Positions 9,834 to 18,855 are shown, counted from the first letter of the stretch. The stretch: DNA of 64,000 nucleotides from Erythrobacter sp. (GCA_029937545.1 JAPYPR010000008.1:45333-109332), one strand, 5' to 3'. Notes: a model not told the origin generated them from the letters alone. A program made the numbers and translations.

Positions 9834-10598
9834 CTACCGCGTATTCCCCCGGTCGCGATCCAGTAGCAGCTGGAACAGGATCGCGCGCACTTCGCCGTCG
9901 ATTTCGCCGTTGATCTTCTCGGGGCGCCAGCGGCGCTGGAAGGCTTCGACGGCCTTGTGCCCGTCGGTGATGTCGTAGCCGTAGCGCTCCAGCGCGAGGT
10001 AGAAGGCTGCGTCGTTGTCGAACGGGTCGCCGCGTTCGAGCTTTTCGGGGCGCGGCAGGCACAGGCCGTATTCGGCGAGGCGGTCCCACGGGAACAGCTC
10101 GCCCGGATCGATCTTGCGGGCGGGCGCGACGTCGGAATGGCCCACCACATTGGCGCGCGGGATGTCGTATTGCTTCACGATCCGCGCGACCAGCGGCACG
10201 AGCTTTTCGAACTGCGCCTCGTTGAATTCGCGATAGCCGTATTTGTGGCCCGGGTGGTCGAGCTCGATGCCGACGCTGATGCCGTTCACGTCCTTGTGGC
10301 CGCGCCAGTAGGAGACGCCGGCGTGCCAGGCGCGCTTGTCTTCCGGCACCAGCCGCACGACCTCGCCCTGTTCGCCGATCAGGTAATGCGCAGAGACCTT
10401 GGCTTCGGGATCGCATAGCCGTTCGATGGCGAAGCCCTTGTCCTCCATCTCGGTGTAGTGGATCACCACCATGGAGATGGGTCCGCTGCGCTCGTCGTGA
10501 TTGGGCGAGAGGACTTCGCGGTCGACCAGCTCGTCCTTGCTGGCGGGCAGGCCTTCGCCCAATTTCCCGAAGTCCGATTTGCCGAAGTCCGACTTCAC
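9834..10598 (-). CDS. N-acetylmuramoyl-L-alanine amidase (amidase_2 domain)
   Basis: This 254-aa enzyme cleaves the amide between MurNAc and the stem peptide. Zinc ligands are visible as His in VVIHYTEM and His in VVGHSDVAP, with KIDPG completing the amidase_2/AmpD pattern. A C-terminal segment (AFQRRWRPEKINGEID) looks like a peptidoglycan-binding module, as in AmiD. No signal peptide is evident. It starts at GTG 10598, whose bases overlap the chpT stop (GTGA), so the two are coupled. An AmpD-like cytoplasmic recycling role is the alternative to AmiD. Confidence 0.9.
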   Translation of the reverse strand: MKSDFGKSDFGKLGEGLPASKDELVDREVLSPNHDERSGPISMVVIHYTEMEDKGFAIERLCDPEAKVSAHYLIGEQGEVVRLVPEDKRAWHAGVSYWRGHKDVNGISVGIELDHPGHKYGYREFNEAQFEKLVPLVARIVKQYDIPRANVVGHSDVAPARKIDPGELFPWDRLAEYGLCLPRPEKLERGDPFDNDAAFYLALERYGYDITDGHKAVEAFQRRWRPEKINGEIDGEVRAILFQLLLDRDRGNTR

Positions 10599-11254
10599 CC
10601 GATCAGGCCTTCGCCCTGGGGCAGCACGGCGCCCAGCACCAGCGCGTCGGCGGATTTATGATACTGCAACCCGCCTCCGCTTTCCTGCGCGAGGAGGTGG
10701 ATCATATGCGCCGCCGCCGTGCGGCTCGACAGCTCGCGCCGGTCGAGACTGCCGTCGAGCGCCTTGCCGATGGTCTCGTCGAAAGCCACCTTCCGCCCGC
10801 TGGCGCGCACCACGATCTCGCACGCTCCGTCACGCGTTTCGGCGCCGACATCCAGCGTACCGCCGCGCACCAGCGCGTCGATTGCGATCTGCGCGAAGTT
10901 GAGCAGCACCTTTACCGCCGGCTTACCGAGCGAGGCATCCGCCAGCGCCCAATTGACCTCGACCTTGTCCTTGTCGGCGACCAGCGCCTGGATCAGGGCC
11001 TTGGGCTCTTCCACGGCCACGCGCTCGCCGAAGCCGCCCGCCGCACCGAAGGCGAGGCGAAAGAACTTGAGCTTGTTGGTCGAGATCGACGCGCTCTGCT
11101 CTAGCAATTGCATGACGTTGGCACGCATTTCCGGGTCGGTTTCCAGCGCGAGCAGTTCCAGCCCGTTGGACAATGCCCCCACGGGGCTGAGCATGTCATG
11201 GCACAGCCGCGAGCAGAGCATGGCGGCAAGGTCGATCGATTGGCGGTCGTCCAT
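10595..11254 (-). CDS. chpT: Histidine phosphotransferase ChpT
   Basis: This 219-aa protein has the phospho-accepting His19 in LCHDMLSPVGAL at the end of the first helix. A degenerate ATPase-like C-terminal domain follows, as in Caulobacter ChpT, which passes phosphate from CckA to CtrA and CpdR. ATG 11254 is used. It is translationally coupled to the amidase. Finding ChpT supports an alphaproteobacterial host. Confidence 0.92.
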   Translation of the reverse strand: MDDRQSIDLAAMLCSRLCHDMLSPVGALSNGLELLALETDPEMRANVMQLLEQSASISTNKLKFFRLAFGAAGGFGERVAVEEPKALIQALVADKDKVEVNWALADASLGKPAVKVLLNFAQIAIDALVRGGTLDVGAETRDGACEIVVRASGRKVAFDETIGKALDGSLDRRELSSRTAAAHMIHLLAQESGGGLQYHKSADALVLGAVLPQGEGLIG

Positions 11255-11288
11255 CGTGATCCCGGTAATGAAAAATTGAGGATGTGTC

Positions 11289-11684
11289 TTAGCGAGGCGA
11301 GGTCACATAGGGAAGCGCTTCGAACCCCGCATCCCCCGAACGCCAGAACGCGACTCGGCCTGCCGCGACGATGGCCCAGACCATCCCGTCGCCCGCCGCC
11401 ATGGCGACATCGGTGGCGGAAGGTTCGGCGCGGCCATTGGGGTGGGAGTGATAATAGCCGACGACCTGCGGGCCGCCCCGGCGCGCGGCGCGATGGGCGT
11501 CGATGAGGGTTTGCGGGTCGATTTCGAAATGGATTGCGGGGTCGGAATGGACGTTGGCGGCGGGGAGGATGGTGCCGATGCGGGCGCCTTCGCCGAGGAG
11601 GATGCCGCAGCATTCGTGGGGATGCGAGGTCTTCGCCTCGGCGAGGAGGTGGTCCAATAGCGCGCTTGAGATGTCCACTGTCAT
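11289..11684 (-). CDS. M67-family JAMM/MPN+ metallopeptidase
   Basis: This 131-aa single-domain protein carries a complete JAMM zinc motif: Glu in HPHECCG, then HSHPNGRAEPSATD, which is exactly HxH-x10-D. Such bacterial proteins are stand-alone isopeptidases, some of which process ubiquitin-like sulfur carriers; the substrate here is unknown. ATG 11684 is chosen because the upstream ORF is antisense to rluA. It is divergent from the pseudouridine synthase gene with only 16 bp between start codons. Confidence 0.88.
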   Translation of the reverse strand: MTVDISSALLDHLLAEAKTSHPHECCGILLGEGARIGTILPAANVHSDPAIHFEIDPQTLIDAHRAARRGGPQVVGYYHSHPNGRAEPSATDVAMAAGDGMVWAIVAAGRVAFWRSGDAGFEALPYVTSPR

Positions 11685-11700
11685 CGCGCATGGCCCTAGC

Positions 11701-12657
11701 ATGGCCCTGCCGGAAATCATAAGCGGATCGCTCGCCACCAGTGGCCGCCTGGACAAGGCGCTGGCCGAGGCGAGCGGGTTGTCGCGCGAGCGGGTGAAGG
11801 GGCTCATCGCGGATGGCTCGGTCGAGGTCGGCGGAAAGCCGGTGGCGAGTGGCTCCGCCAAGGTCGCGGCAGGTGCACACTTCACTATCGCCCTCCCCCC
11901 ACCCGAACCGCTCGCCGCAGAACCGCAGGATATCCCGCTGGAGATCGTCTTCGAAGACGCTGACCTGCTGGTAGTGAACAAGCCCGCGGGCATGGTGGTC
12001 CACCCTGCGGCGGGCAATCCCGACGGGACGCTTGTCAATGCCCTGCTGCATCACTGCGCGGGGCGGCTGTCCGGCATCAACGGCGTCGCGCGGCCCGGGA
12101 TCGTCCACCGGATCGACAAGGATACCTCCGGCCTGCTGGTCGTCGCCAAGTCCGATGCCGCGCATGAGAGGCTGGCGAAGCAATTCGCCGACCATTCGAT
12201 TGCGCGCCGCTATCTCGCCGTCTGCGCGGGGCACCCGAACCCGGCGGCGGGCACCGTCGCGGGCCGCATCGGCCGCTCAGACAAGGATCGCAAGAAGATG
12301 GCCGTGCTCCCCGACGAAGCCACGCGCGGCAAGCATGCGGTCACGCATTACGCGACGAAGCAGCGCCTCGACCATGCCGCGCTGATCGAATGCAGGCTCG
12401 AAACCGGGCGGACCCACCAGGTGCGCGTTCACTGTGCGTCAATCGGCCATCCGCTATTAGGAGACCCTGTCTATGGACGCACTCCCAAGCCGCTCCGCGC
12501 GACGCTTCAGCAGCTGCAATTCGCCCGCCAGGCGCTCCACGCAGCCAGCCTCGGATTCATCCATCCTGTCAGCGGCGAAAGCTTGGATTTCCGCGCCGAA
12601 TTGCCCCCCGATATGAGCGAACTCATGCGGGAACTTATCGACGAAACCGCACGTTGA
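11701..12657 (+). CDS. RluA-family 23S rRNA pseudouridine synthase (RluD-like)
   Basis: This 318-aa enzyme has an N-terminal S4 RNA-binding domain (about residues 10-60, GRLDKALAEASGLSRERVK) and a catalytic domain. HRIDKDTSGLLVVAK contains the nucleophilic aspartate. RluD, the closest match in layout, modifies helix 69 of 23S rRNA; RluC is an alternative. ATG 11701 is the likely start, although ATG 11671 is in frame and would overlap the divergent gene. Confidence 0.92.
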   Translation: MALPEIISGSLATSGRLDKALAEASGLSRERVKGLIADGSVEVGGKPVASGSAKVAAGAHFTIALPPPEPLAAEPQDIPLEIVFEDADLLVVNKPAGMVVHPAAGNPDGTLVNALLHHCAGRLSGINGVARPGIVHRIDKDTSGLLVVAKSDAAHERLAKQFADHSIARRYLAVCAGHPNPAAGTVAGRIGRSDKDRKKMAVLPDEATRGKHAVTHYATKQRLDHAALIECRLETGRTHQVRVHCASIGHPLLGDPVYGRTPKPLRATLQQLQFARQALHAASLGFIHPVSGESLDFRAELPPDMSELMRELIDETAR

Positions 12658-12778
12658 AATCGATGAAAAGCAACACAGTCGCGGGCAATATCTGTTATAA
12701 ATAACTTCAGTGGCCCGAGAGTCGAATGCCCAGCAGGGGTTCGGCGCGCGAGGTCGACGCTAGAAAGGTCAGGGTTAC

Positions 12779-13684
12779 GTGAGCAATACCAAAGCATTGA
12801 GCGTCCCGGCGCTCGGCGGTGAGCAGAGCCTCAACCGCTATCTCTCCGAAATCAAGAAATTCCCCGTGCTGACGCAAGAGCAGGAATACATGCTCGCCAA
12901 GCGTTACGAAGAGCATGAGGACTCAGAAGCTGCGGCGCAGCTCGTCACCTCGCACCTGCGCCTCGTGGCGAAGATCGCCATGGGCTATCGCGGCTACGGC
13001 CTGCCGGTTTCGGACCTCATTTCCGAAGGCAATGTCGGCCTGATGCAGGGCGTGAAGAAGTTCGAGGCCGATCGCGGCTTCCGCCTCGCCACCTATGCCA
13101 TGTGGTGGATCAAGGCGAGCATCCAGGAATACATCCTGCGTTCTTGGAGCCTCGTGAAGATGGGCACCACCGCCGCGCAGAAGAAGCTGTTCTTCAACCT
13201 GCGCCGGATGAAGAAGAACCTCGACGCCTACGAGGACACCGATCTGCATCCGGATGACGTAGCGAAGATCGCGACCGATCTCGGCGTGCCCGAGCAGGAA
13301 GTGGTTAATATGAACCGCCGCATGCTGATGGGCGGCGACGGTTCGCTCAACGTGCCGATGCGCAATGGCGAAGACGGTAGCGGCGAATGGATGGACTGGT
13401 TGAAGGACGATGGTCCGCTCCAGGACGAACTGGTCGCCGATGCCGAGGAAGCCGAAGTGCGCCACGACATGCTGGTGGAGGCGATGGACAACCTCAACGA
13501 TCGCGAAAAGCACATTTTCCGCGAGCGGCGCCTGACGGAAAACCCGCAGACGCTGGAGGAACTGAGCCAGGTCTACAGCGTAAGCCGCGAACGCATCCGC
13601 CAGATCGAAGTCCGCGCTTTCGAGAAAGTGCAGAAGGCGATGAAGGCGATTGCCGGCGAGAGGTTGCTACCGGGCGTGGCGTAA
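12779..13684 (+). CDS. rpoH: Heat-shock RNA polymerase sigma factor RpoH
   Basis: This 301-aa sigma-32 family protein has region 1.2/2 (EYMLAKRYEEH, DLISEGNVGLMQGVKKFE, FRLATYAMWWIKASIQE), the RpoH box (QKKLFFNLRRMKK) and region 4 with its helix-turn-helix (LEELSQVYSVSRERIRQIE). It directs heat-shock transcription. Translation appears to start at GTG 12779 with AGGTCAGGG upstream. It is preceded by a 121-bp gap and followed by a strong terminator. Confidence 0.95.
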   Translation: MSNTKALSVPALGGEQSLNRYLSEIKKFPVLTQEQEYMLAKRYEEHEDSEAAAQLVTSHLRLVAKIAMGYRGYGLPVSDLISEGNVGLMQGVKKFEADRGFRLATYAMWWIKASIQEYILRSWSLVKMGTTAAQKKLFFNLRRMKKNLDAYEDTDLHPDDVAKIATDLGVPEQEVVNMNRRMLMGGDGSLNVPMRNGEDGSGEWMDWLKDDGPLQDELVADAEEAEVRHDMLVEAMDNLNDREKHIFRERRLTENPQTLEELSQVYSVSRERIRQIEVRAFEKVQKAMKAIAGERLLPGVA

Positions 13685-13705
13685 TTGCGCCGGTCGCTAG
13701 ACAAT

Positions 13706-13750
13706 AGAGAGGGCCGCCGTTCCGATGGGATCGGCGGCCCTCTCTCTTTT
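13706..13750 (+). terminator. Rho-independent terminator of rpoH
   Basis: AGAGAGGGCCGCCG pairs with CGGCGGCCCTCTCT around a short loop, followed by CTTTT. It lies 22 bp after the rpoH stop. Confidence 0.88.
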
Positions 13751-13761
13751 GCGTCTGACGA

Positions 13762-15081
13762 TTAGCTCCCCGCCAGATCCAGCACCGCCGCCACCATCGC
13801 CCGCGTGCCCAGCGTCACGCTTTCGCGCGGGGCGATCTTGAACAGGGGGGAGTGGTGCGAGGGGACGGCAGGACCGCCGTTGGCTTCGGCTTCGAAGGCT
13901 TCTGGCGGGGTGCCGCCGACGGCGAAGTAATAGCCAGGCACCCCGAGATCCTCGGCCACGAAATAGGAGAAGTCCTCCGCCCCCATGCCGCGCTGTTCGA
14001 AAGGCTGGAAGCCTGCCTCGCCGAAGGTCGTGCGCATCACGCCGTTCAGGCGGCGGGCGAGTTCGGGGTCGTTATAGGTGACCGGAGTGCCCTCGCTCAC
14101 CGTGACCTTCACCGGCAGCTCGTCGGGCAGGCCATGTGCCTTGCCGATGCCGACTGCCACGCGTTCGATGGCGGCGAGAAGCTGCGCGCGCGTATCCTCG
14201 TCGTTCGCGCGCACGGTCAGCTGCAGATCGGCGCGTTCGGAGATGATGTTGTGCTTCGTACCGGCCTGGAACGCGCCAACCGTGATGACCGCGGGCGAGA
14301 GCGGCTCGATCTCGCGGCTGACGATCGATTGCAGCGCGGTGACGATCTGCGAGGCGATATAGACCGGATCGCGGCCCATATGCGGGCTGGCCCCGTGCGC
14401 GCCGACGCCCGGCACCATGATGTCGACCGAATCGGCGCTCGAATACTGGATCCCCTCGGCCGCCGAGATCATGCCCGTCGGCAAAATCGAGGCAACATGG
14501 AAGGCGAGCGCATAGTCCGGCGTTCCGAAGCGGTCGTAGAGCCCGTCCTCCAGCATGGCCTTTGCTCCGCCGACGCGTTCTTCCGCCGGTTGCACCACGA
14601 ACATCAGCGTGCCCGACCAATCGTCCTTCATTGCCATCAGGCGCCGCGCCGTACCGACCATCGAGGTGATATGCACATCGTGCCCGCAAGCATGCATCAC
14701 CGGATAGGTCTCGCCATCCTGCCCGACCTGCGTGGCGGTAGAGGCGTATTCGAGGCCAGAGCGCTCCTCCACCGGCAGCCCGTCCATATCGGCACGCAGC
14801 ATGATCAGCGGGCCGTCGCCATTCTCCAGCATGCCGACCACGCCGGTGCCCCCGACATTCTCGGTCACCGTCAGTCCGGCGGCGCGCAATTCGGCGGCCA
14901 TGCGCTTGGCGGTATCGGTCTCGAGGAAGGAAAGTTCGGGGTTCTGATGGAAGTGGACGAAGAGGTCTTCGAGATGGCTGTCGTAATCCGTCGCCACCGC
15001 ATCGGCGACCTCCGCGCTGTCCGCCAGCGCCGGCGTCGCAGCGAAAGCGGCCAGCGCCGCGGCCAGAATGAGATTGTGCAT
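13762..15081 (-). CDS. M20-family metallohydrolase (amidohydrolase/N-acyl-amino-acid deacylase type)
   Basis: This 439-aa protein has a signal peptide (cleavage near TPALADS), so it acts in the periplasm. The M20D metal ligands appear as HACGHDVH and VQPAEE, with a later His in the dimerisation/lid region (GAHGASPHMG) and FHVAS. Such enzymes hydrolyse N-acyl or hippurate-like amides. ATG 15081 follows AAGGGG. The long upstream ORF extension overlaps mtgA in antisense and is not coding. Confidence 0.9.
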   Translation of the reverse strand: MHNLILAAALAAFAATPALADSAEVADAVATDYDSHLEDLFVHFHQNPELSFLETDTAKRMAAELRAAGLTVTENVGGTGVVGMLENGDGPLIMLRADMDGLPVEERSGLEYASTATQVGQDGETYPVMHACGHDVHITSMVGTARRLMAMKDDWSGTLMFVVQPAEERVGGAKAMLEDGLYDRFGTPDYALAFHVASILPTGMISAAEGIQYSSADSVDIMVPGVGAHGASPHMGRDPVYIASQIVTALQSIVSREIEPLSPAVITVGAFQAGTKHNIISERADLQLTVRANDEDTRAQLLAAIERVAVGIGKAHGLPDELPVKVTVSEGTPVTYNDPELARRLNGVMRTTFGEAGFQPFEQRGMGAEDFSYFVAEDLGVPGYYFAVGGTPPEAFEAEANGGPAVPSHHSPLFKIAPRESVTLGTRAMVAAVLDLAGS

Positions 15082-15132
15082 CGATCGTCCCCTTGTCTTC
15101 GTTCGTGGTGACAGAAAGCACGGGCGCGCCCC

Positions 15133-15855
15133 ATGAGCAAGTGCCGCCGATTGCAAGCGCTCTCCATGGCCGCTAGCAGCAATGCCATGCGCTGGTTCGT
15201 CCGCTTTCTTTTCAAGGCCCTGTTCGGCCTGCTGGCGCTGAGCCTGCTGTTGGTGCTCGCGTTCAAATTCATATCTGTGCCCGTCACCGCCACCATGGTG
15301 ATGGACGGCAACGGCATCACCAAGGACTGGACCAGCCTCAACAATATCGACCGCAACATGGTGGGCGCAGTGATCGCGGCGGAGGATGGCAAGTTCTGCA
15401 CGCATGACGGCTTCGACCGCGAGGCGATCGAGCAGGCCATGCGCGAGAATGCGCAGGGCGGGCGCATCCGTGGCGGCTCGACGATCAGCCAGCAGACCGC
15501 CAAGAACGTATTCCTGTGGCAGGGCGGCGGCTATTTCCGTAAAGGGCTGGAGGCCTATTTCACGTTGCTGATCGAGCAGATCTGGGGCAAGCGGCGGATC
15601 ATGGAAGTCTACCTCAACGTCGCCGAGACCGGTATCGGCACCTATGGCGTGGAAGCAGGGGCGGAACGCTATTTCAACAAGTCCGCCGCCAGCCTGACCC
15701 CCACCGAAGCGGCCCGCATGGCCGCGGCGCTACCGCTACCGAAAGAGCGCTCGGTCGTGAACCCACGCGGTTGGCTGCGCAGGCATGGCAATACGATTGC
15801 CGCGCGCATCGGCGTAGTCGGTCGTGACGGCCTCGACGCCTGCGTGTACGACTGA
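15133..15855 (+). CDS. mtgA: Monofunctional peptidoglycan glycosyltransferase
   Basis: This 240-aa GT51 enzyme polymerises lipid II into glycan strands. It has one N-terminal membrane helix (about residues 20-47) followed by the catalytic motifs AAEDGKFCTHDGFD, containing the catalytic Glu, and RGGSTISQQTAKN, then KRRIMEVYLN. There is no transpeptidase domain, as expected for MtgA. It ends 5 bp before the next CDF gene and probably shares its transcript. Confidence 0.93.
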   Translation: MSKCRRLQALSMAASSNAMRWFVRFLFKALFGLLALSLLLVLAFKFISVPVTATMVMDGNGITKDWTSLNNIDRNMVGAVIAAEDGKFCTHDGFDREAIEQAMRENAQGGRIRGGSTISQQTAKNVFLWQGGGYFRKGLEAYFTLLIEQIWGKRRIMEVYLNVAETGIGTYGVEAGAERYFNKSAASLTPTEAARMAAALPLPKERSVVNPRGWLRRHGNTIAARIGVVGRDGLDACVYD

Positions 15856-15860
15856 TCGCG

Positions 15861-16772
15861 ATGGGCGCAGGGCACGATCACGCACATGGCAGCGATCACG
15901 CGGGACATAGCCATGCTCCGGCCGATTTCGGCCGCGCCTTCCTGATCGGCATCATCCTCAATACCGGTTTCGTGATTGTCGAGGCGGCCTATGGCTGGAT
16001 CTCGGGATCGATGGCGCTGATCGCCGATGCAGGCCATAATCTGTCCGACGTACTGGCGCTGATGGTGGCCTGGGGTGCGAGCGTCGCGGCGAAAAAAGCG
16101 CCGACCGACCGCTTCACCTATGGCTACAAGAGCTCGACCATCCTCGCGGCGCTCGCCAATGCCGGGTTGTTGCTGGTCGCCATCGGAGCGATCCTGTTCG
16201 AGACGCTGCATCGCATGGCAGAGCCCGCCGAAGTCCAGGGCGAAACAATGGCGATCGTCGCCGGGATCGGAATCCTAATCAACGCCGGCACCGCGGCGCT
16301 CTTCCTGCGCGGTCAGCACGACATCAATATCCGCGGGGCCTTCCTGCACATGGCCGCCGATGCGCTCGTCAGCCTCGGCGTGGTGATCGCCGGGCTGGCG
16401 ATCCTGTGGACCGGCGAAACCTGGATCGACCCGGCGGTGAGCTTGCTGATCGTCCTCGTCATCGCCTGGGGCACTTGGGGCCTACTGAAAGACAGCGTTG
16501 CGATGAGCCTGCTGGCTGTGCCCAAAGGCATATCGGAGAGAGCCGTGCGCGACTACTTGACTGCGCTACCGGGTGTGGACGCAGTCCACGACCTCCATAT
16601 CTGGCCGATGAGCACCACCGAAACCGCGCTGACCGCGCATCTCGTCATGCCGCAGGGCCACCCGGGCGACGCTTTCCTCAGCGGGATTTCGCACGAGCTG
16701 GAGCACCACTACCGTATCGGCCACGCGACCATCCAGATCGAGCGCACGCCCCATTGCGCGGGCGGCTGCTGA
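15861..16772 (+). CDS. CDF zinc/cobalt/cadmium efflux transporter (CzcD/ZitB-like)
   Basis: This 303-aa protein starts with a His-rich N-terminus (HDHAHGSDHAGHSH). It has six helices with the metal site HNLSD in helix 2 (DAGHNLSDV) and HMAAD in helix 5, which is the full HxxxD pair of zinc CDF proteins. The cytoplasmic domain ends in CAGGC. It exports divalent cations, most likely zinc, using the proton gradient. It sits downstream of mtgA and upstream of the sigma factor remnant. Confidence 0.93.
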   Translation: MGAGHDHAHGSDHAGHSHAPADFGRAFLIGIILNTGFVIVEAAYGWISGSMALIADAGHNLSDVLALMVAWGASVAAKKAPTDRFTYGYKSSTILAALANAGLLLVAIGAILFETLHRMAEPAEVQGETMAIVAGIGILINAGTAALFLRGQHDINIRGAFLHMAADALVSLGVVIAGLAILWTGETWIDPAVSLLIVLVIAWGTWGLLKDSVAMSLLAVPKGISERAVRDYLTALPGVDAVHDLHIWPMSTTETALTAHLVMPQGHPGDAFLSGISHELEHHYRIGHATIQIERTPHCAGGC

Positions 16773-16816
16773 CGCAGCGCGCGAGCAAGGCCGCGCGGGA
16801 CAAGCTGAAAGCGGCG

Positions 16817-17338
16817 ATGAACCGTTTGGCGCGCGGCGATAAAGCCGCTCTGGAGGACGTCTACCGCGCTACCTTGGCGAAACTTTTCGGCATTTGCCTG
16901 CGTATCTTGGGAGACGAAAAAGAAGCCGAGGACGCATTGCAGGACGTCTATCTGACATTGTGGCGACGGGCCGATCGGTACGATCCGGAGCGAGCGCGAT
17001 CGCGTGGCTGGCGACCTTTGCGCGCAATCGCGCGATCGATCGCCTGCGCACCGGCAAGGTCAGGGGTGGCGCAGTGCCCGAGGACAAGGCTGCTTCCGCG
17101 TCCGATGGCAACCCAGTGGCCGATGCCATGCTGATAGACGCGGAACGCGAGGCGCGCGTGCACACCTGTCTCGAAGAGCTAGACGAAACGCCGCGCGATG
17201 CGATTCGCAGCGCTTTCTTCGAAGGCCGCACCTATGCCGATCCGGCCGAACAGCAGGACGTCCCGCTAGGCACGATGAAAAGCTGGATCAGCCGCGAGCT
17301 GGCGAAGCGGAAAGCCTGTATGGAGGCGGGAGAATTAG
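16817..17338 (+). pseudogene. ECF sigma factor (SigK-like), apparent frameshift and lost stop
   Basis: Region 2 is in one frame (LFGICLRILGDEKEAEDALQ, DVYLTLWRRADRYDPER), while the continuation (SAIAWLATFARNRAIDRLR) and region 4 (DVPLGTMKSWISRELAK) are in another. The switch falls at about 16985-16999, in the repetitive GAGCGAGCGCGATCGCG. A single missing base is the simplest cause. The expected stop at the overlap with the anti-sigma gene reads TTA instead of TGA, so the second frame runs on to 17619. This would be a truncated or non-functional sigma factor unless the assembly is wrong. ATG 16817 is a tentative start, since region 2 begins shortly after it. Confidence 0.7.
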
Positions 17339-18155
17339 CGACGACAAGCGCCCCGACAGCGTCCTGGCGGCCGAATATGCGCTCGGCCTGCTGGAAGGCG
17401 AAGAGTTGCTCGCGGCGCGCGCTCGTGAAGCATCCGGCGGCGCTTTCGCCGCAGAAGTCGCGCAGTGGCAGGATCGCCTCGCCCCGCTGGCCGACGACAT
17501 CGACCCGCGCATCCCGCGTGTCGAAGTGTGGCAGAGGATCGAGGCGGCGATGGGCGAGGATGCCGGAACGGCGGAGGTCGTCGTCCTGCGGCGCAAGGTC
17601 CGCCGCTGGCAGTGGATAGGCGGGGTCAGCGCGGCTGCAGCCGTTGCGCTGGCGGTTTTCGCTTTGCCGATGCGGCAGGTGCCCGACGGTCCATCCGGAA
17701 ATATCGACAGCGGCCCTGCCCTTACACAGCCACCGCTCGCTGCGAACATGCCGATCGAAGGCACGCCACTTCGGCTCGACCTGACCTATCTCCCCGATGC
17801 GCATAGCCTCCTGGTGACGGCCGTGGGGCTCTCAGCCGACGGCGTTCACGACCACGAAATCTGGCTCGTTCCCGACGATGGCGAACTGATTTCGCCCGGT
17901 GTGGTGACTCCGGGCAAAGTTACCGCGCACGAGGTGCCCATCGAGGTTGCGCCACGAATTCGCGGCGGCTCCCAGCTGCTGCTAACGCGCGAGCCGCTGG
18001 GCGGGAAACCGCCGCAAGACGAGGCCGGACCGGTCGTTGCAGAGGCACGCTTCGCCGCAATCTGGGCATTTTTTCGGCTTGGGCGTGCATCTGCCCGGTC
18101 AAACGATCCGTATCTCCTACACAAGCTGGACGGGGCTTGGGAAAAGGAGACTACG
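17334..18155 (+). pseudogene. RskA-like anti-sigma factor, no normal start and no stop before fasciclin
   Basis: The frame reads ISDDKRPDSVLAAEYALGLL, the conserved N-terminal cytoplasmic region of RskA-type anti-sigma factors. A membrane helix follows (WIGGVSAAAAVALAVFAL), then a periplasmic domain ending GPVVAEARFAAI. The expected ATG of an ATGA overlap with the sigma gene reads ATT at 17334, although GGAGG lies well placed upstream; ATT can start translation rarely, as in infC. There is no stop codon in this frame until 18723, so it reads straight into fasciclin. It may be a decayed gene, a fusion, or an assembly fault. Confidence 0.62.
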
Positions 18156-18725
18156 ATGAATATTTCGAAGAAACTCAAGGCCGCCGCCCTCGCGTCCATC
18201 GCCGCGACCGGCGCATTCGCGCTTTCCGCAGGCACTCCGGCACTGGCCGACCATCACGGCATGAAGGCCGAGAAGGCACAGCCGAACATCGTCGAAGCCG
18301 CGCAGGGCACCGGAGTTCATACCACACTGGTTGCCGCCGTGCAGGCCGCCGGGCTCGTCGACACGCTGACCAGTCCCGGACCCTTCACCGTCTTTGCGCC
18401 GACCGACGATGCGTTCGCGGCACTGCCGGACGGCACGGTCGATACGCTGCTGATGCCGGAGAACCGCGATCAGCTGACCAATATCCTCACCTACCACGTC
18501 GTCGAAGGCCGCATTCCGGCGGCACAGCTGACGCAGGCAATCCGCCAGGCCGGCGGGACCTACGAATTCGAGACGGTCGCCGGCGAGACGCTCAGCGCCA
18601 GCTTCAGCGGCGACGATATCGTGATCACCGATGCAGCCGGCGGGACCAGCACCGTGATCATGGCCGATGTGAAGACCACGAATGGCGTGATCCATGTCAC
18701 CGACGGCGTTTTCCTGCCCGATTGA
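18156..18725 (+). CDS. Secreted fasciclin (FAS1) domain protein
   Basis: This 189-aa protein has a signal peptide ending near TPALADHHG and one FAS1 domain. The domain shows TVFAPTDDAFAALPDGTVD, LTYHVVEGRI and the terminal GVIHVTDGVFLP, which are the usual H1/H2-type blocks. ATG 18156 is preceded by AAGGAG, so it can be made independently, although the upstream anti-sigma frame runs into it without a stop. Fasciclin proteins are often neighbours of SigK/RskA pairs and probably regulated by them. Adhesion or envelope function is inferred. Confidence 0.9.
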   Translation: MNISKKLKAAALASIAATGAFALSAGTPALADHHGMKAEKAQPNIVEAAQGTGVHTTLVAAVQAAGLVDTLTSPGPFTVFAPTDDAFAALPDGTVDTLLMPENRDQLTNILTYHVVEGRIPAAQLTQAIRQAGGTYEFETVAGETLSASFSGDDIVITDAAGGTSTVIMADVKTTNGVIHVTDGVFLPD

Positions 18726-18776
18726 CAGACTTTCCCCGGTGCCGCGGAGTCCAACCCATAATGCGCGGTACCAAAC

Positions 18777-18819
18777 GACCCCGCCCGGCGCTCACAGGAG
18801 GCCGGGCGGGGTTTACCTT
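18777..18819 (+). terminator. Hairpin terminator between fasciclin and clpX (convergent)
   Basis: ACCCCGCCCGGC pairs with GCCGGGCGGGGTTT around a 10-12-nt loop. It is followed by TTACCTTTG on the plus strand. It lies between the fasciclin gene and convergent clpX and may act on both. Confidence 0.75.
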
Positions 18820-18855
18820 TGAATTTTCGGTGACGTCGGGAGGGCTGGCTGCCTC

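Noticed and set aside
11101-12234. 377-aa minus-strand ORF
   Set aside because: It is Arg/Pro-rich and antisense to chpT, the JAMM gene and rluA, all of which have recognised motifs.
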